Assembly (NCBI RefSeq): GCF_001439845.1
Contig: NZ_JYLO01000008.1
Location: 62,001-126,000 of the forward strand
Direction of reading: 5' to 3'
From: Pseudomonas lactis
Lineage (GTDB): Bacteria; Pseudomonadota; Gammaproteobacteria; Pseudomonadales; Pseudomonadaceae
DNA length: 64,000 bases
Shown piece by piece: positions 28,036-38,200 of this stretch (positions are counted from its first letter, which is position 1; each line of letters starts with the position of its first letter). The notes beneath the pieces are model-generated. The model was not told where the DNA came from, did not search any database, and saw only the letters and a list, made by a program, of their open reading frames with translations. Position numbers and translations under genes: made by a program.

Positions 28036-28470
28036 ATGAACTACCTGATCAACGAAGCCCAATTCACCCTGCCCGATGTCGAGGTACAGGACACTTCGAT
28101 CAATATCCTCAAGTTCGCCAAGCTGGGCACCACCTTGGTGGTGAGCCGCAGCCCCTTGGCCGATGGCGAGAGCCTGCAAAGCAATTTCGAAGGCCAGCTG
28201 AAAAAGCTTGAACAGCAGGTCCAGGACCTTCGCTATTCCCCGGCGCAAGCGGTCAAGGTCGGCCCGGCGCAGGACATCGACGCGTTTGAAGTGCAGAACC
28301 ACTTCAGCAAAGGCAGCGACAACATTTACCAATATCAGCTGGCCATGCAGATACCGGGCACGCGTCGCTTGATCGCCCTCAGTTACGTCAAGGCCCAGCC
28401 CCTGGGCCCGGCCGAGGCGGCGCACTGGGCAACGCTGAAAAGCACACTCAACTTTCTCGCCACGCCTTGA
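28036..28470 (+). CDS. eagR: EagR-type DUF1795 (DcrB-like) effector chaperone
   Basis: 144 residues starting MNYLINEAQFTLPD and containing DTSINILKFAKLGTTLVVSRSPL, typical of the DUF1795/Eag T6SS chaperones. Eag proteins bind the N-terminal transmembrane helices of prePAAR effectors, keep them soluble and help load them on VgrG. The vgrG - eag - rhs order is the classic arrangement known from P. protegens. It lies 14 bases upstream of the first rhs gene. The second rhs has the same N-terminus but no Eag gene of its own here, so this one probably serves both. Confidence 0.85.
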   Translation: MNYLINEAQFTLPDVEVQDTSINILKFAKLGTTLVVSRSPLADGESLQSNFEGQLKKLEQQVQDLRYSPAQAVKVGPAQDIDAFEVQNHFSKGSDNIYQYQLAMQIPGTRRLIALSYVKAQPLGPAEAAHWATLKSTLNFLATP

Positions 28471-29720
28471 GTCGAGCTTGAGCAATGAGTGAGGATCTTT
28501 GGGCCGCCCGCGAAGGCGACGCACTGCTGCACACCTCGGTGATGGCCGACATTCTCGGTGGTGTGCTGGAAGTGGCCGCCTATGCGGCGCTCACCACCGT
28601 GGGCTGCCTCGCCGTTGCCGGAGCGGTTTTCCTCGCGACCGGTGCAACCATTGCCACAGGCGGTGTGGCACTGGTGTTGGTGGTCGGCGCGGTCGTCGGC
28701 ATTACCGCGGGCCTCACGGGGGCGGACCTGAAGATATCCAGTTGGTGCGAGTCCGCCGCCAACTGGGTGTTCCCGCCGGTGATCGATGCATTCATCACCA
28801 GCGGCTCGCACAACGTGTTTATCAATGGCAAAAAAGCTGCCCGTGCAGCCGGCAAGATGACCGCCGTGCCGGTCGCGCCCAGCGAGCCGCCGGCACCCAG
28901 CTTCCTGGACATGGCCGGGGAGTTTTTCTCGCAGATGTGGCGCCCGACCGTCGCCTCGCCCGCCCCCGGCACCGAGCCGTGCCCGCTGGATACCGTGGCG
29001 TGCAACAAGCACCCTCCCATGCCCCTGCAGTTTATTGCCGAGGGTTCCAGTTCGGTGTTCATCAACGGGCAGCCGGCGGCACGCAGCGGGGATCGCAGTA
29101 CCTGCGATGCAAAGATTGGGACGGCCGAGGGCCTGATTTCGCCGGATGTGCGCATTGGTGGCGAGACCATTGTGGTGCAGGAGATTCGTAGCGGGAAAAC
29201 GCCAGGGGTGGGGCTGGCGATTGCCGTGGTGATGGCGTTGCGGGGCAACTTGAAATGTTTCTGGACCAAGCTGCCGTGCATGATCGGAGGTGCGTTGGTG
29301 GGTGGCGCGATCTCTTACGGGACCGCCAAGGTCACCTCGGCACTCAAGAGCGCCATGCATGGCTCACCCAATCCGGTGCACAGCGCGACGGGGGCCAAGG
29401 TACTGGGCGAAGAGGAGGAGTTGGACTTTGTTCTGCCCGGTCTGCTCCCTATCGATTGGCAACGTTTCTACAACAGTCTCGATACACGTCGCGATGGCCT
29501 CTTCGGCGCAGGCTGGAGCGTCGACTATGAGGTGTCCGTCGAAATAGATGCCGATGAAAACCTTTTCTATATCGATGAGCAGGGACGGCGCCTGGAGATC
29601 GGTTATATCCCGTTATCCGGTGGCGCGTTCGATCCCGGCGAAGGCCTCGCGGTGAGACGCAGCGGTGATGGCGCAGTATTGATCGAGAGCATCGACGGTC
29701 TGTATCGGCTGTTCGAGCCC
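28468..29720 (+). repeat. Long direct repeat, copy 1 (5' part of rhs1)
   Basis: About 1.25 kb covering the bases before the ATG and the first roughly 410 codons of rhs1 is nearly identical to 33996-35248. Only scattered substitutions are seen, for example His versus Tyr in SGSHNVF/SGSYNVF and a synonymous cluster around 29000-29040. Identity falls sharply after the LYRLFE codons. This shows recent duplication or gene conversion of the trafficking module. Confidence 0.9.
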
Positions 29721-32700
29721 GATCCGCTGAACAGTTCACGGATGCGCTTGCACCTGCTGGGTGATCGCAATGAAGGGCGGATCTTCCTTGATTACGATGC
29801 CCAAGGACGGCTGTGCCGCCTACGCGACACGCATGACTTGATGCACGTCGACCTGAGCTACACCGCAGAGCATCCTGGGCGTGTAAGCCATATCGAACGC
29901 CGTTACCTGCGCCAGGACCATTTCGATGGGCGCTGCGACGTGCTCGTCAGTTATCACTATGACAGCAACGGCGATCTTGCCGAAGTATTGGATGCCCAGG
30001 GCACGACCCTTCGCAGCTTTGCCTACGACAGCGGCAGGCGCATGACCGAGCACCGATTGCCGAGTGGCATGCGCTGCTTCTACCAATGGGCTCAAGTACC
30101 TGGACCAGACGGCCAGGAATGGCGCGTCAGTCGGCACTGGACAGATGCGGGCGATGAATACAGCTTCGAATACGACCTCGATGCCGGCATTACCCGTGTG
30201 ACCGACGGGCTGATGCGGATCAGCACACGGCATTGGAACCCGCAGTACCAGATCACTCGCTACGTCGATAACCTGGGCCATACGTGGCAGTTTGAGTGGA
30301 GCGAAGATCGCCAACTGCTCGGTGCGATTGACCCGCAAAACGGCCAGTGGCGTTTCAACTATGACGCGTGCGGCAACCTGAGCGCTGTCATCGATCCACT
30401 GTCCAGAACCAGCAGCACGCAGTGGCTGGCGCATTGGGCATTGCCCGAGGTGGAAACCGACACTGCGGGCCACAGCTGGCATTACCGCTACGACCAGCGT
30501 GGTAACTGCATCGAGGAAATCAACCCCCTGGGCAACCGTACGCGCTATGTCTATGACGGTTTCGGCCAGCCTGTACGCATCATCGATGCGATGGAAAAAA
30601 CCAGAACATTGCATTGGAACGAGTGGAGCCAACTGGTCGAAGAAGTGGACTGCTCGGGTTATCCCACTCGCTATGAGTACGACGCGTTCGGCAATCAAGT
30701 GACGCAAATTAATGCTGAAGGGGAGTCCGTGCGCTATCGGTACAACCCCCGGGGACTACTTCTGGAGTGCCTGCTGCCGGATGGTCGCATAGAGCAATTT
30801 CAACGTAGCGCCAATGGATATCTGTCGGCCTATATCGACCCCGCCGGCAGCTCCACGCGCTACGCCTACACCCTGCGCGGTCAGGTCAAACAACGTTGGG
30901 ATGCGTATAACCGCACGGTCATGTTCGATCATGATGCCTATGGCCGATTGCTGAAACTGACCAATGAGAATGGCGAAAGCTACCACTTCGAATGGGACGC
31001 GGCTAACCGGTTGGTCCAACAACAAGACCTTGACCTGAGTCGACGCTGCTATACCTATGACCCATTGGCTGAGGTTGTGGCCTTGGACTATCTGCCGGGG
31101 ATCGAAGGCGAACCTGTGGCTCCAATCAGGCACCAATTCCAGCGCGACCCACTAGGACGCCTGACCAGTAAAACCACCGCCGACGGAACCACAGTTTTTG
31201 AGCATGATCTGCGTGACCAATTGGTCGGAATAACCTTCACGGCCCTTGACGGTTGCCAGCAGGTACTCAGTTTCAGCTATGACCCGCTAGGGCAACTGCT
31301 TGAGGAGCAAAGCTCTGCAGGTTCTGTGCAGCATCGTTACGACGAGTTAGGAAACTTGACCCAAACTGGATTGCCTGATGGACGGTGGTTGAACAGACTT
31401 TACTACGGCAGTGGCCATCTTCATCAGTTGAATCTTGACGGCCACGTCATTAGCGATTTCGAGCGTGATCGCTTGCATCGCGAAGTGCAGCGTACTCAGG
31501 GCCAAGTCAAAACGAATACGGCCTATGATCGAAGTGGCAGGGTACGTTCACGCCAGCGCCGCAGCATTGATCAGCCTTGGCAGTTGCCACCATTGGTCGA
31601 GACCGACTACAGCTATGACCCATGCGACAACCTGATCGGACGCCGCCGTACCGATCGACAACTCGACTATCAGGAACATATGGGTTACGACAGTACCGGT
31701 CGTGTGCTGGTCAGCTATCGTCAGAGTCATCGCGAAACCTATGCTTACGACGCAGCCGCCAACTTGCTCGACGCTCCGCTGCAGAGTGGATTGGTAAGGT
31801 ATAACCGGCTTCTCACTTATCAAGACAAGCGCTATCGATACGATGCTTTTGGTCGCATGATCGAAAAGCGTAGCGCCATGCATGGTTTACAGCGCTTTGC
31901 CTACGATGCCGAACATCGACTGATCGAAGTCCGTAACCAGAAAGGCGAGCGGGAGACGCTGGTGCGGATGGTGTATGACCCACTGGGCCGGCGTATTGGC
32001 AAAACAGAACATGATCAGCGTGGGTTTCGCTTGGGAGAAACCCGCTTCGACTGGGATGGCTTGCGGTTGCTGAAGGAGTATCGAAACGGGCAGGCCAGCC
32101 TTTATCTCTATGAAGATGACGGTTACGAGCCTATCGCACGGGTGGATGGCACTGGCCAGCATCAACATGTGCGGTACTACCATAACGACCTGAACGGCAT
32201 GCCTGAACAGCTAACGCAAACCAACGGTCATATCGTGTGGCAGGCGCATTTTCGAGTGTGGGGCAATACCTCAGAAGAGTGGCACGAAGCTTCTTTTTTG
32301 GAAGAGCAAAACGTACGGTTCCAAGGGCAATATCTGGATCGGGAAGTCGGACTGCACTTCAACACGTTCAGGTTTTATGATCCCGATGTTGGACGATTCA
32401 TAACGCCGGATCCGATTGGACTGGCGGGCGGATTGAACCTTTATCAATATGCTCAAAACCCCTCGGGCTGGATTGACCCCAAAGGATTGGCGTGCGGCGC
32501 TTACAAAGGGAAGCTGAACCAAAAAGCCTCGAAAATGCCCACGTTGACCAAAGGCTCCAAGGAGTGGAAACAGGCCGTCCTGGATAACCGGGCAGCCATG
32601 GCTAACGGTGAAAAATTTCAGGTCAAGGTAAAATCAAGCTCGGACGCCAAAGCGTTTTTGAAAGAATCACAAGGTAATATGAACCGCTATAAGGCCCATA

Positions 32701-32849
32701 CTCAGAGTGCGCGCGCCGACGGCGTAGCGAAGTACCCTAAGGGCTATGAGCAACATATGGCTCCAGAAGGCGGCTTTGGGGATACACCGCACATCAAGTG
32801 GTACAACAATGGAGGGGATGGTCATATATTTTATGACGTCCCGAATTGA
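28485..32849 (+). CDS. Rhs1, prePAAR/PAAR/Rhs T6SS effector with unidentified C-terminal toxin
   Basis: 1454 residues. The prePAAR motif AAREGDALLH is at 7-16; hydrophobic helices lie at about 27-75, a split PAAR domain at about 95-230, and a second hydrophobic stretch at about 265-285. YD/Rhs repeats then form the cocoon (about 310-1300). The core ends with DPIGLAGG (codons from 32409), the aspartyl-protease self-cleavage landmark of Rhs proteins. The released tail (about 140 residues) ends in a His-containing segment HIKWYNNGGDGHIFYDVPN, which I do not recognise as a named toxin family. Upstream Eag and VgrG genes mark it as T6SS cargo; the next gene is the immunity candidate. Confidence 0.92.
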   Translation: MSEDLWAAREGDALLHTSVMADILGGVLEVAAYAALTTVGCLAVAGAVFLATGATIATGGVALVLVVGAVVGITAGLTGADLKISSWCESAANWVFPPVIDAFITSGSHNVFINGKKAARAAGKMTAVPVAPSEPPAPSFLDMAGEFFSQMWRPTVASPAPGTEPCPLDTVACNKHPPMPLQFIAEGSSSVFINGQPAARSGDRSTCDAKIGTAEGLISPDVRIGGETIVVQEIRSGKTPGVGLAIAVVMALRGNLKCFWTKLPCMIGGALVGGAISYGTAKVTSALKSAMHGSPNPVHSATGAKVLGEEEELDFVLPGLLPIDWQRFYNSLDTRRDGLFGAGWSVDYEVSVEIDADENLFYIDEQGRRLEIGYIPLSGGAFDPGEGLAVRRSGDGAVLIESIDGLYRLFEPDPLNSSRMRLHLLGDRNEGRIFLDYDAQGRLCRLRDTHDLMHVDLSYTAEHPGRVSHIERRYLRQDHFDGRCDVLVSYHYDSNGDLAEVLDAQGTTLRSFAYDSGRRMTEHRLPSGMRCFYQWAQVPGPDGQEWRVSRHWTDAGDEYSFEYDLDAGITRVTDGLMRISTRHWNPQYQITRYVDNLGHTWQFEWSEDRQLLGAIDPQNGQWRFNYDACGNLSAVIDPLSRTSSTQWLAHWALPEVETDTAGHSWHYRYDQRGNCIEEINPLGNRTRYVYDGFGQPVRIIDAMEKTRTLHWNEWSQLVEEVDCSGYPTRYEYDAFGNQVTQINAEGESVRYRYNPRGLLLECLLPDGRIEQFQRSANGYLSAYIDPAGSSTRYAYTLRGQVKQRWDAYNRTVMFDHDAYGRLLKLTNENGESYHFEWDAANRLVQQQDLDLSRRCYTYDPLAEVVALDYLPGIEGEPVAPIRHQFQRDPLGRLTSKTTADGTTVFEHDLRDQLVGITFTALDGCQQVLSFSYDPLGQLLEEQSSAGSVQHRYDELGNLTQTGLPDGRWLNRLYYGSGHLHQLNLDGHVISDFERDRLHREVQRTQGQVKTNTAYDRSGRVRSRQRRSIDQPWQLPPLVETDYSYDPCDNLIGRRRTDRQLDYQEHMGYDSTGRVLVSYRQSHRETYAYDAAANLLDAPLQSGLVRYNRLLTYQDKRYRYDAFGRMIEKRSAMHGLQRFAYDAEHRLIEVRNQKGERETLVRMVYDPLGRRIGKTEHDQRGFRLGETRFDWDGLRLLKEYRNGQASLYLYEDDGYEPIARVDGTGQHQHVRYYHNDLNGMPEQLTQTNGHIVWQAHFRVWGNTSEEWHEASFLEEQNVRFQGQYLDREVGLHFNTFRFYDPDVGRFITPDPIGLAGGLNLYQYAQNPSGWIDPKGLACGAYKGKLNQKASKMPTLTKGSKEWKQAVLDNRAAMANGEKFQVKVKSSSDAKAFLKESQGNMNRYKAHTQSARADGVAKYPKGYEQHMAPEGGFGDTPHIKWYNNGGDGHIFYDVPN

Positions 32850-32850
32850 T

Positions 32851-33234
32851 ATGAAAAATGAATATCGATTTGAAACACTCAAAAAAATCGGGTTAGGCCC
32901 GAATGAAAACATTGAGCAGATTTCTTCAATGATGCTCAAAACTGTCCTGTCGGGTAATTTCACTCATGTGCTTGACTCATTGACCAAGCTGCGACCTTTT
33001 TTAACCTCAGACTGTTACTACGTTGCCAACAAACTTTTTATTACCAAAGGCAAGAAAAAAATCTTCAAAGGTGAACTTTGCAAATCAGAAAAAACCGATC
33101 TATTGAGTTTCCTGGATAATGCCGAGACCTCAGGCGATCTTCGTGAGCTTTTGATTGCGCCAGTAGAGTCGTACCCAAACGGCAACATAATTTATATTAC
33201 CGAAGATGCAATTTACTTATACACAACAGAATGA
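32851..33234 (+). CDS. Probable immunity protein to Rhs1 toxin
   Basis: 127 residues from ATG 32851 (MKNEYRFETLKKIGLG), one base after the rhs1 stop. An alternative ATG at 32833 would overlap the rhs1 end by 17 bases. Neither has a strong ribosome site (GGAGG at 32811-32815 is rather far), which suggests translational coupling. It is small, Lys-rich and soluble, with no signal peptide, and lies in AT-rich DNA. No family was recognised. The role rests on position: immunity genes follow their rhs toxin directly. Confidence 0.65.
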   Translation: MKNEYRFETLKKIGLGPNENIEQISSMMLKTVLSGNFTHVLDSLTKLRPFLTSDCYYVANKLFITKGKKKIFKGELCKSEKTDLLSFLDNAETSGDLRELLIAPVESYPNGNIIYITEDAIYLYTTE

Positions 33235-33261
33235 GTTTGAAAAGACGAGAATGGAAGACAT

Positions 33262-33981
33262 TTGAAAGTGCTGATCACCCCCAACATTGAATTGATAGAA
33301 ACCTCGCAACTCTATTATGAGGATGCGTCTGTCAGATGGGTTTTCGACACCAATTCTTCCGTGGTCCGCCTCGACACATCACGCAAACCGCATACGAACT
33401 CCGAGCATTGGATTTCAGAGAATTCGGACCTCTTTTCATTCTCTGAAAACGGCGACCTGGCTTGCCTGGAGCTCTCCGTACCAGGAGAAAATCATCTGGC
33501 TACTTTCAGGATCGATAAAACAATAACCGGCCGCATCAAACTTCATAAGCCGGTCTTTAACGTTCTGCCGACCATGCTCAGACTATTTGATCCTCTTGGC
33601 CGACAGTTGTCTTGCTTCATGCGCCCTCCCACTAAAAAAGAAGCGCTCACCCGAGTCAACCTTGGAAAGGACTTCACGATACTCCTGGCGGAGGATCAGT
33701 ATTTCGGTTTTGAGCTGTTCAACCCTCTGGATTATTTGGTAGGCCAGAATGATGCTCCGTTGGATCCTGACAACCGGGCGGGCAGCGATGAATATCGACT
33801 GTTTGCCGCACTGCTTGACATCATGTCGGACAACACTGTCGAAGCACTCGATAACGACATGGCTGCCGTGGCCAATGAACTTAAAACAAACATATTGCCG
33901 CATATCCCATCAATCAAAAGCGCCTCCAGAAAAAACACAGTCCAGTCCTCACTGGAAGACTTCATCGACTATTACGCATGA
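33262..33981 (+). CDS. Uncharacterised protein between the two rhs genes
   Basis: 239 residues from a TTG at 33262, with GGAAG 5 bases upstream; a GTG at 33268 is the alternative. The protein is soluble, has no signal peptide and no motif I recognise. It has a beta-rich N-terminal two-thirds (HLATFRIDKTITGRIKLHKP) and an acidic helical C-terminus. It starts 28 bases after the Rhs1 immunity candidate and ends 32 bases before rhs2, so it is co-directional with the toxin block. It could be a second immunity protein, an orphan immunity protein left by an earlier toxin, or an accessory factor. Confidence 0.6.
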   Translation: MKVLITPNIELIETSQLYYEDASVRWVFDTNSSVVRLDTSRKPHTNSEHWISENSDLFSFSENGDLACLELSVPGENHLATFRIDKTITGRIKLHKPVFNVLPTMLRLFDPLGRQLSCFMRPPTKKEALTRVNLGKDFTILLAEDQYFGFELFNPLDYLVGQNDAPLDPDNRAGSDEYRLFAALLDIMSDNTVEALDNDMAAVANELKTNILPHIPSIKSASRKNTVQSSLEDFIDYYA

Positions 33982-33995
33982 ACCCAATAGCCGCT

Positions 33996-35248
33996 CAGCT
34001 CGAGCCTGAGCAATGAGTGAGGATCTTTGGGCCGCCCGCGAAGGCGACGCACTGCTGCACACCTCGGTGATGGCCGACATTCTCGGTGGTGTGCTGGAAG
34101 TGGCCGCCTATGCGGCGCTCACCACCGTGGGCTGCCTCGCCGTTGCCGGAGCGGTTTTCCTCGCGACCGGTGCAACCATTGCCACAGGCGGTGTGGCACT
34201 GGTGTTGGTGGTCGGCGCGGTCGTCGGCATTACCGCGGGCCTCACGGGGGCGGACCTGAAGATATCCAGTTGGTGCGAGTCCGCCGCCAACTGGGTGTTC
34301 CCGCCGGTGATCGATGCATTCATCACCAGCGGCTCGTACAACGTGTTTATCAATGGCAAAAAAGCTGCCCGTGCAGCCGGCAAGATGACCGCCGTGCCGG
34401 TCGCGCCCAGCGAGCCGCCGGCACCCAGCTTCCTGGACATGGCCGGGGAGTTTTTCTCGCAGATGTGGCGCCCGACCGTCGCCTCGCCCGCCCCCGGCAC
34501 CGAGCCGTGCCCGCTGGACACCGTGGCGTGCAACAAGCATCCGCCTATGCCGCTGCAGTTCATTGCCGAGGGTTCCAGTTCGGTATTCATCAATGGTCAG
34601 CCGGCGGCGCGCAGCGGGGATCGCAGTACCTGCGATGCAAAGATTGGGACGGCCGAGGGCTTGATTTCGCCGGATGTGCGCATTGGTGGTGAGACCATTG
34701 TGGTGCAGGAGATTCGTAGCGGGAAAACGCCAGGGGTGGGGCTGGCGATTGCCGTGGTGATGGCGTTGCGGGGCAACTTGAAATGTTTCTGGACCAAGCT
34801 GCCGTGCATGATCGGAGGTGCGTTGGTGGGTGGCGCGATCTCTTACGGGACCGCCAAGGTCACCTCGGCACTCAAGAGCGCCATGCATGGCTCACCCAAT
34901 CCGGTGCACAGTGCGACGGGGGCCAAGGTCTTGGGCGAAGAGGAGGAGCTGGACTTTGTCCTGCCCGGTCTGCTCCCTATCGATTGGCAACGTTTCTACA
35001 ACAGTCTCGATACACGTCGCGATGGCCTCTTCGGCGCAGGCTGGAGCGTCGACTATGAGGTGTCCGTCGAAATAGATGCCGATGAAAACCTTTTCTATAT
35101 CGATGAGCAGGGACGGCGCCTGGAGATCGGTTATATCCCGTTGTCCGGTGGCGCGTTCGATCCCGGCGAAGGCCTCGCGGTGAGACGCAGCGGTGATGGC
35201 GCAGTATTGATCGAGAGCATCGACGGTCTGTATCGGCTGTTCGAAATC
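33996..35248 (+). repeat. Long direct repeat, copy 2 (5' part of rhs2)
   Basis: Second copy of the 1.25-kb repeat, offset by 5528 bases from copy 1. It includes the shared GAGCAATGAGTGAGGAT start region, so translation signals as well as prePAAR/PAAR were copied. Confidence 0.9.
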
Positions 35249-38200
35249 GACCCGCAGAACAACTCACGGATGCGCTTGCACCTGCTGGGTGATCGCAATG
35301 AAGGGCGGATCTTTCTCGATTACGATGCCCAGGGAAGGCTTCACCGCTTGCGTGACACCCATGATTTCATGCACGTCGAGTTGAGTTATACAACTCAGCA
35401 TCCGCGTCGTGTGAGCCATATCGAGCGCCGTTACCTGCGCCAGGACCATTTCGATGGGCGCTGCGACGTGCTCGTCAGTTATCGCTATGACAGCAACGGC
35501 GATCTTGCCGAAGTATTGGATGCCCAGGGCACGACCCTACGACGCTTTGCCTACGACAGCAGCAGACGCATGGTCGAGCACCAATTGGCGAGTGGTCTGC
35601 GCTGCTTCTACCAATGGGCTCAAGTACCTGGACCAGACGGCCAGGAATGGCGCGTCAGTCGGCACTGGACAGATGCGGGCGATGAATACAACTTCGACTA
35701 CGACTTGGATGCGGGCATTACACGCGTCACCGATGGGTTGATGCGCGTCAGCACTCGGCATTGGAACCCGCAATATCAGATCACCCGATACGTTGATAAC
35801 GCGGGCGATATCTGGGAATTCGAATGGAACGAAGATCGCCAGTTTGCAGGCGCGATTGACCCAAAGAACGGCAGATGGCGCTTCTGTTACGACGACTCCG
35901 GCAACCTGAGTACAGTGACCGATCCGCTGGGCAGGACCCGTGGCACACAATGGCTTGCGCATTGGGCATTGCCTCAGATTGAAACCGACCCTGCGGGCAA
36001 TAGTTGGCATTACCGCTACGACCAACGGGGCAACTGCATTGAGGAAGTCGATCCACTGGGCAACCGCACGCGCTATGTCTATGACGGCTTCGGACAGCCG
36101 GTGCGCATCATTGATGCGACGGAAAAAACCAGAACATTGCATTGGAACGAGTGGAGCCAACTGGTCGAAGAAGTCGATTGCTCCGGTTATCCGACGCGTT
36201 ATCAATATGACGCGTTTGGCAATCTGGTGGTGCAGACCAATGCCGAAGGTGAATCGGTGCGCTACCGATACGGACCTCAGGGACTATTGCTGGAATGCCA
36301 GCTTCCAGATGGTCGCGTGGAGCAATTTCAACGTAGCACCAGTGGTTATCTGACGGCTTACATCGACCCGGCCGGTAGCACCACGCGCTATGCCTATGAC
36401 GTACGCGGCCTGGTCAAGCAACGCTGGGATGCGCATAACCGCACGGTCATGTTCGATCATGACGCCTACGGGCGACTTCGCAAGCTGACAAACGAGAACG
36501 GAGAAAGCTACCGCTTTGAATGGGACGCGGCCGACCGTATGGTGCAGCAGCAAGACCTGGATAAAAGCCGGCGCTGCTATACCTATGATCCGCTGGATGA
36601 TGTCATCGCCGTTGACTACCTGCCTGGGACGGAAGGTGAGCCGGTAGCGCCGCTGTCACATCAGTTTCAGCGAGATGCAGTGGGACGCCTGACCAGTAAA
36701 ATCACTGCGGACGGCACTACCGTTTATCAGCATGATCCGAACGATCAACTGGTAAGCGTCACTTTCACAGCGCTTGACGGTGCAGAGCAGATACTGGGCT
36801 TTCGCTATGACGCGCTGGGGCAAATGGTACAGGAGCAAAGCACAGCAGGATCCTTGCGGCATCACTATGACGAACTTGGGAATTTGATTCAAACCCAGTT
36901 ACCCGACGGTCGATGGCTGAACCGCCTGTACTACGGCAGTGGCCATCTGCATCAGTTGAATCTCGATGGAAAGGTCATCAGCGACTTCGAGCGTGATCGC
37001 TTGCATCGCGAAGTACAGCGTACCCAGGGTCAACTCAAGACAAGCACTACGTACGACCGTAGCGGAAGGGTTCGGTCCCGACAGCGTCGCAGCATCGACC
37101 AGCCATGGCAGTTGCCCCCCTTGGTCGAGACCGATTACACCTACGACCCCAGTGATAATCTGCTCGGGCGTCGTCGTATTGACCGTCAAGAGCACCTGGG
37201 CTACGACAGTACGGGACGTATCCTCTCAAGCCACCAAGCGGGACACAGCGAAACCTATGCCTACGATGCTGCCGCCAATTTACTCGACAGCCCGAGCCAA
37301 AGTGGTTTGGTACGACATAACCGGCTGCTCACTTATCAGGACAAACGTTACAAGTACGACGCCCTCGGGCGGATGATCGAAAAGCGCAGCGCGGCGCGGG
37401 GTTTGCAACGATTTGCTTACGATGCCGAAAACCGGTTAGTGGAAGTGCGCAATGAAAACAGCAGCGTGGTCAGGATGGCCTATGACCCGCTGGGCCGGCG
37501 TAATGAAAAAACCGAGCACGACAGTAACGGCTATCCGCTGGGCGAGACCCGCTTCATCTGGGATGGCCTGCGTCTGTTGCAGGAGCAAAAATACCGCCAG
37601 ACCAGCCTTTATATTTATGAAGACGAAGGTTATGAACCACTCGCTCGTGTCGACGGTATTGGCCCGCTGCAAAAAATCCGCTATTACCATAACGACCTCA
37701 ATGGCTTGCCGGAACAGCTCACCGAGGCCGATGGTCATGATGTTTGGCGTGCTACTTATCGGGTGTGGGGTAGCACGCTGACGGAGGAGCGCGAACCGTC
37801 CTATATTGAAGAGCAGAATTTTAGGTTCCAGGGGCAGTATCTGGACCGAGAGACTGGGCTGCATTTCAATACGTTCAGGTTTTACGATCCCGCTGTGGGG
37901 TGCTTTACTACACCCGACCCGATTGGGCTGGCGGGCGGGGGCAACCTTTACCAGTACGCCCCCAATCCGACAGGCTGGATAGATCCATTGGGTTGGGCTT
38001 GTTCCTCCGCACAACGGCGACAGAATAAAGCCAACGGTAAAGCAGCCGAAAACTTGGTGCATAAAAAACTCCTCAACAACCCTAATGTCACTGTACTCGG
38101 TACACAGGTGTACATCAGAACCCCCGGGGCGGGGCGGGGCCGTTATGTAGATATTCTTATAAGAAATAACAAGACTGGAAAAATTGTCGCCGTCGAAGTC

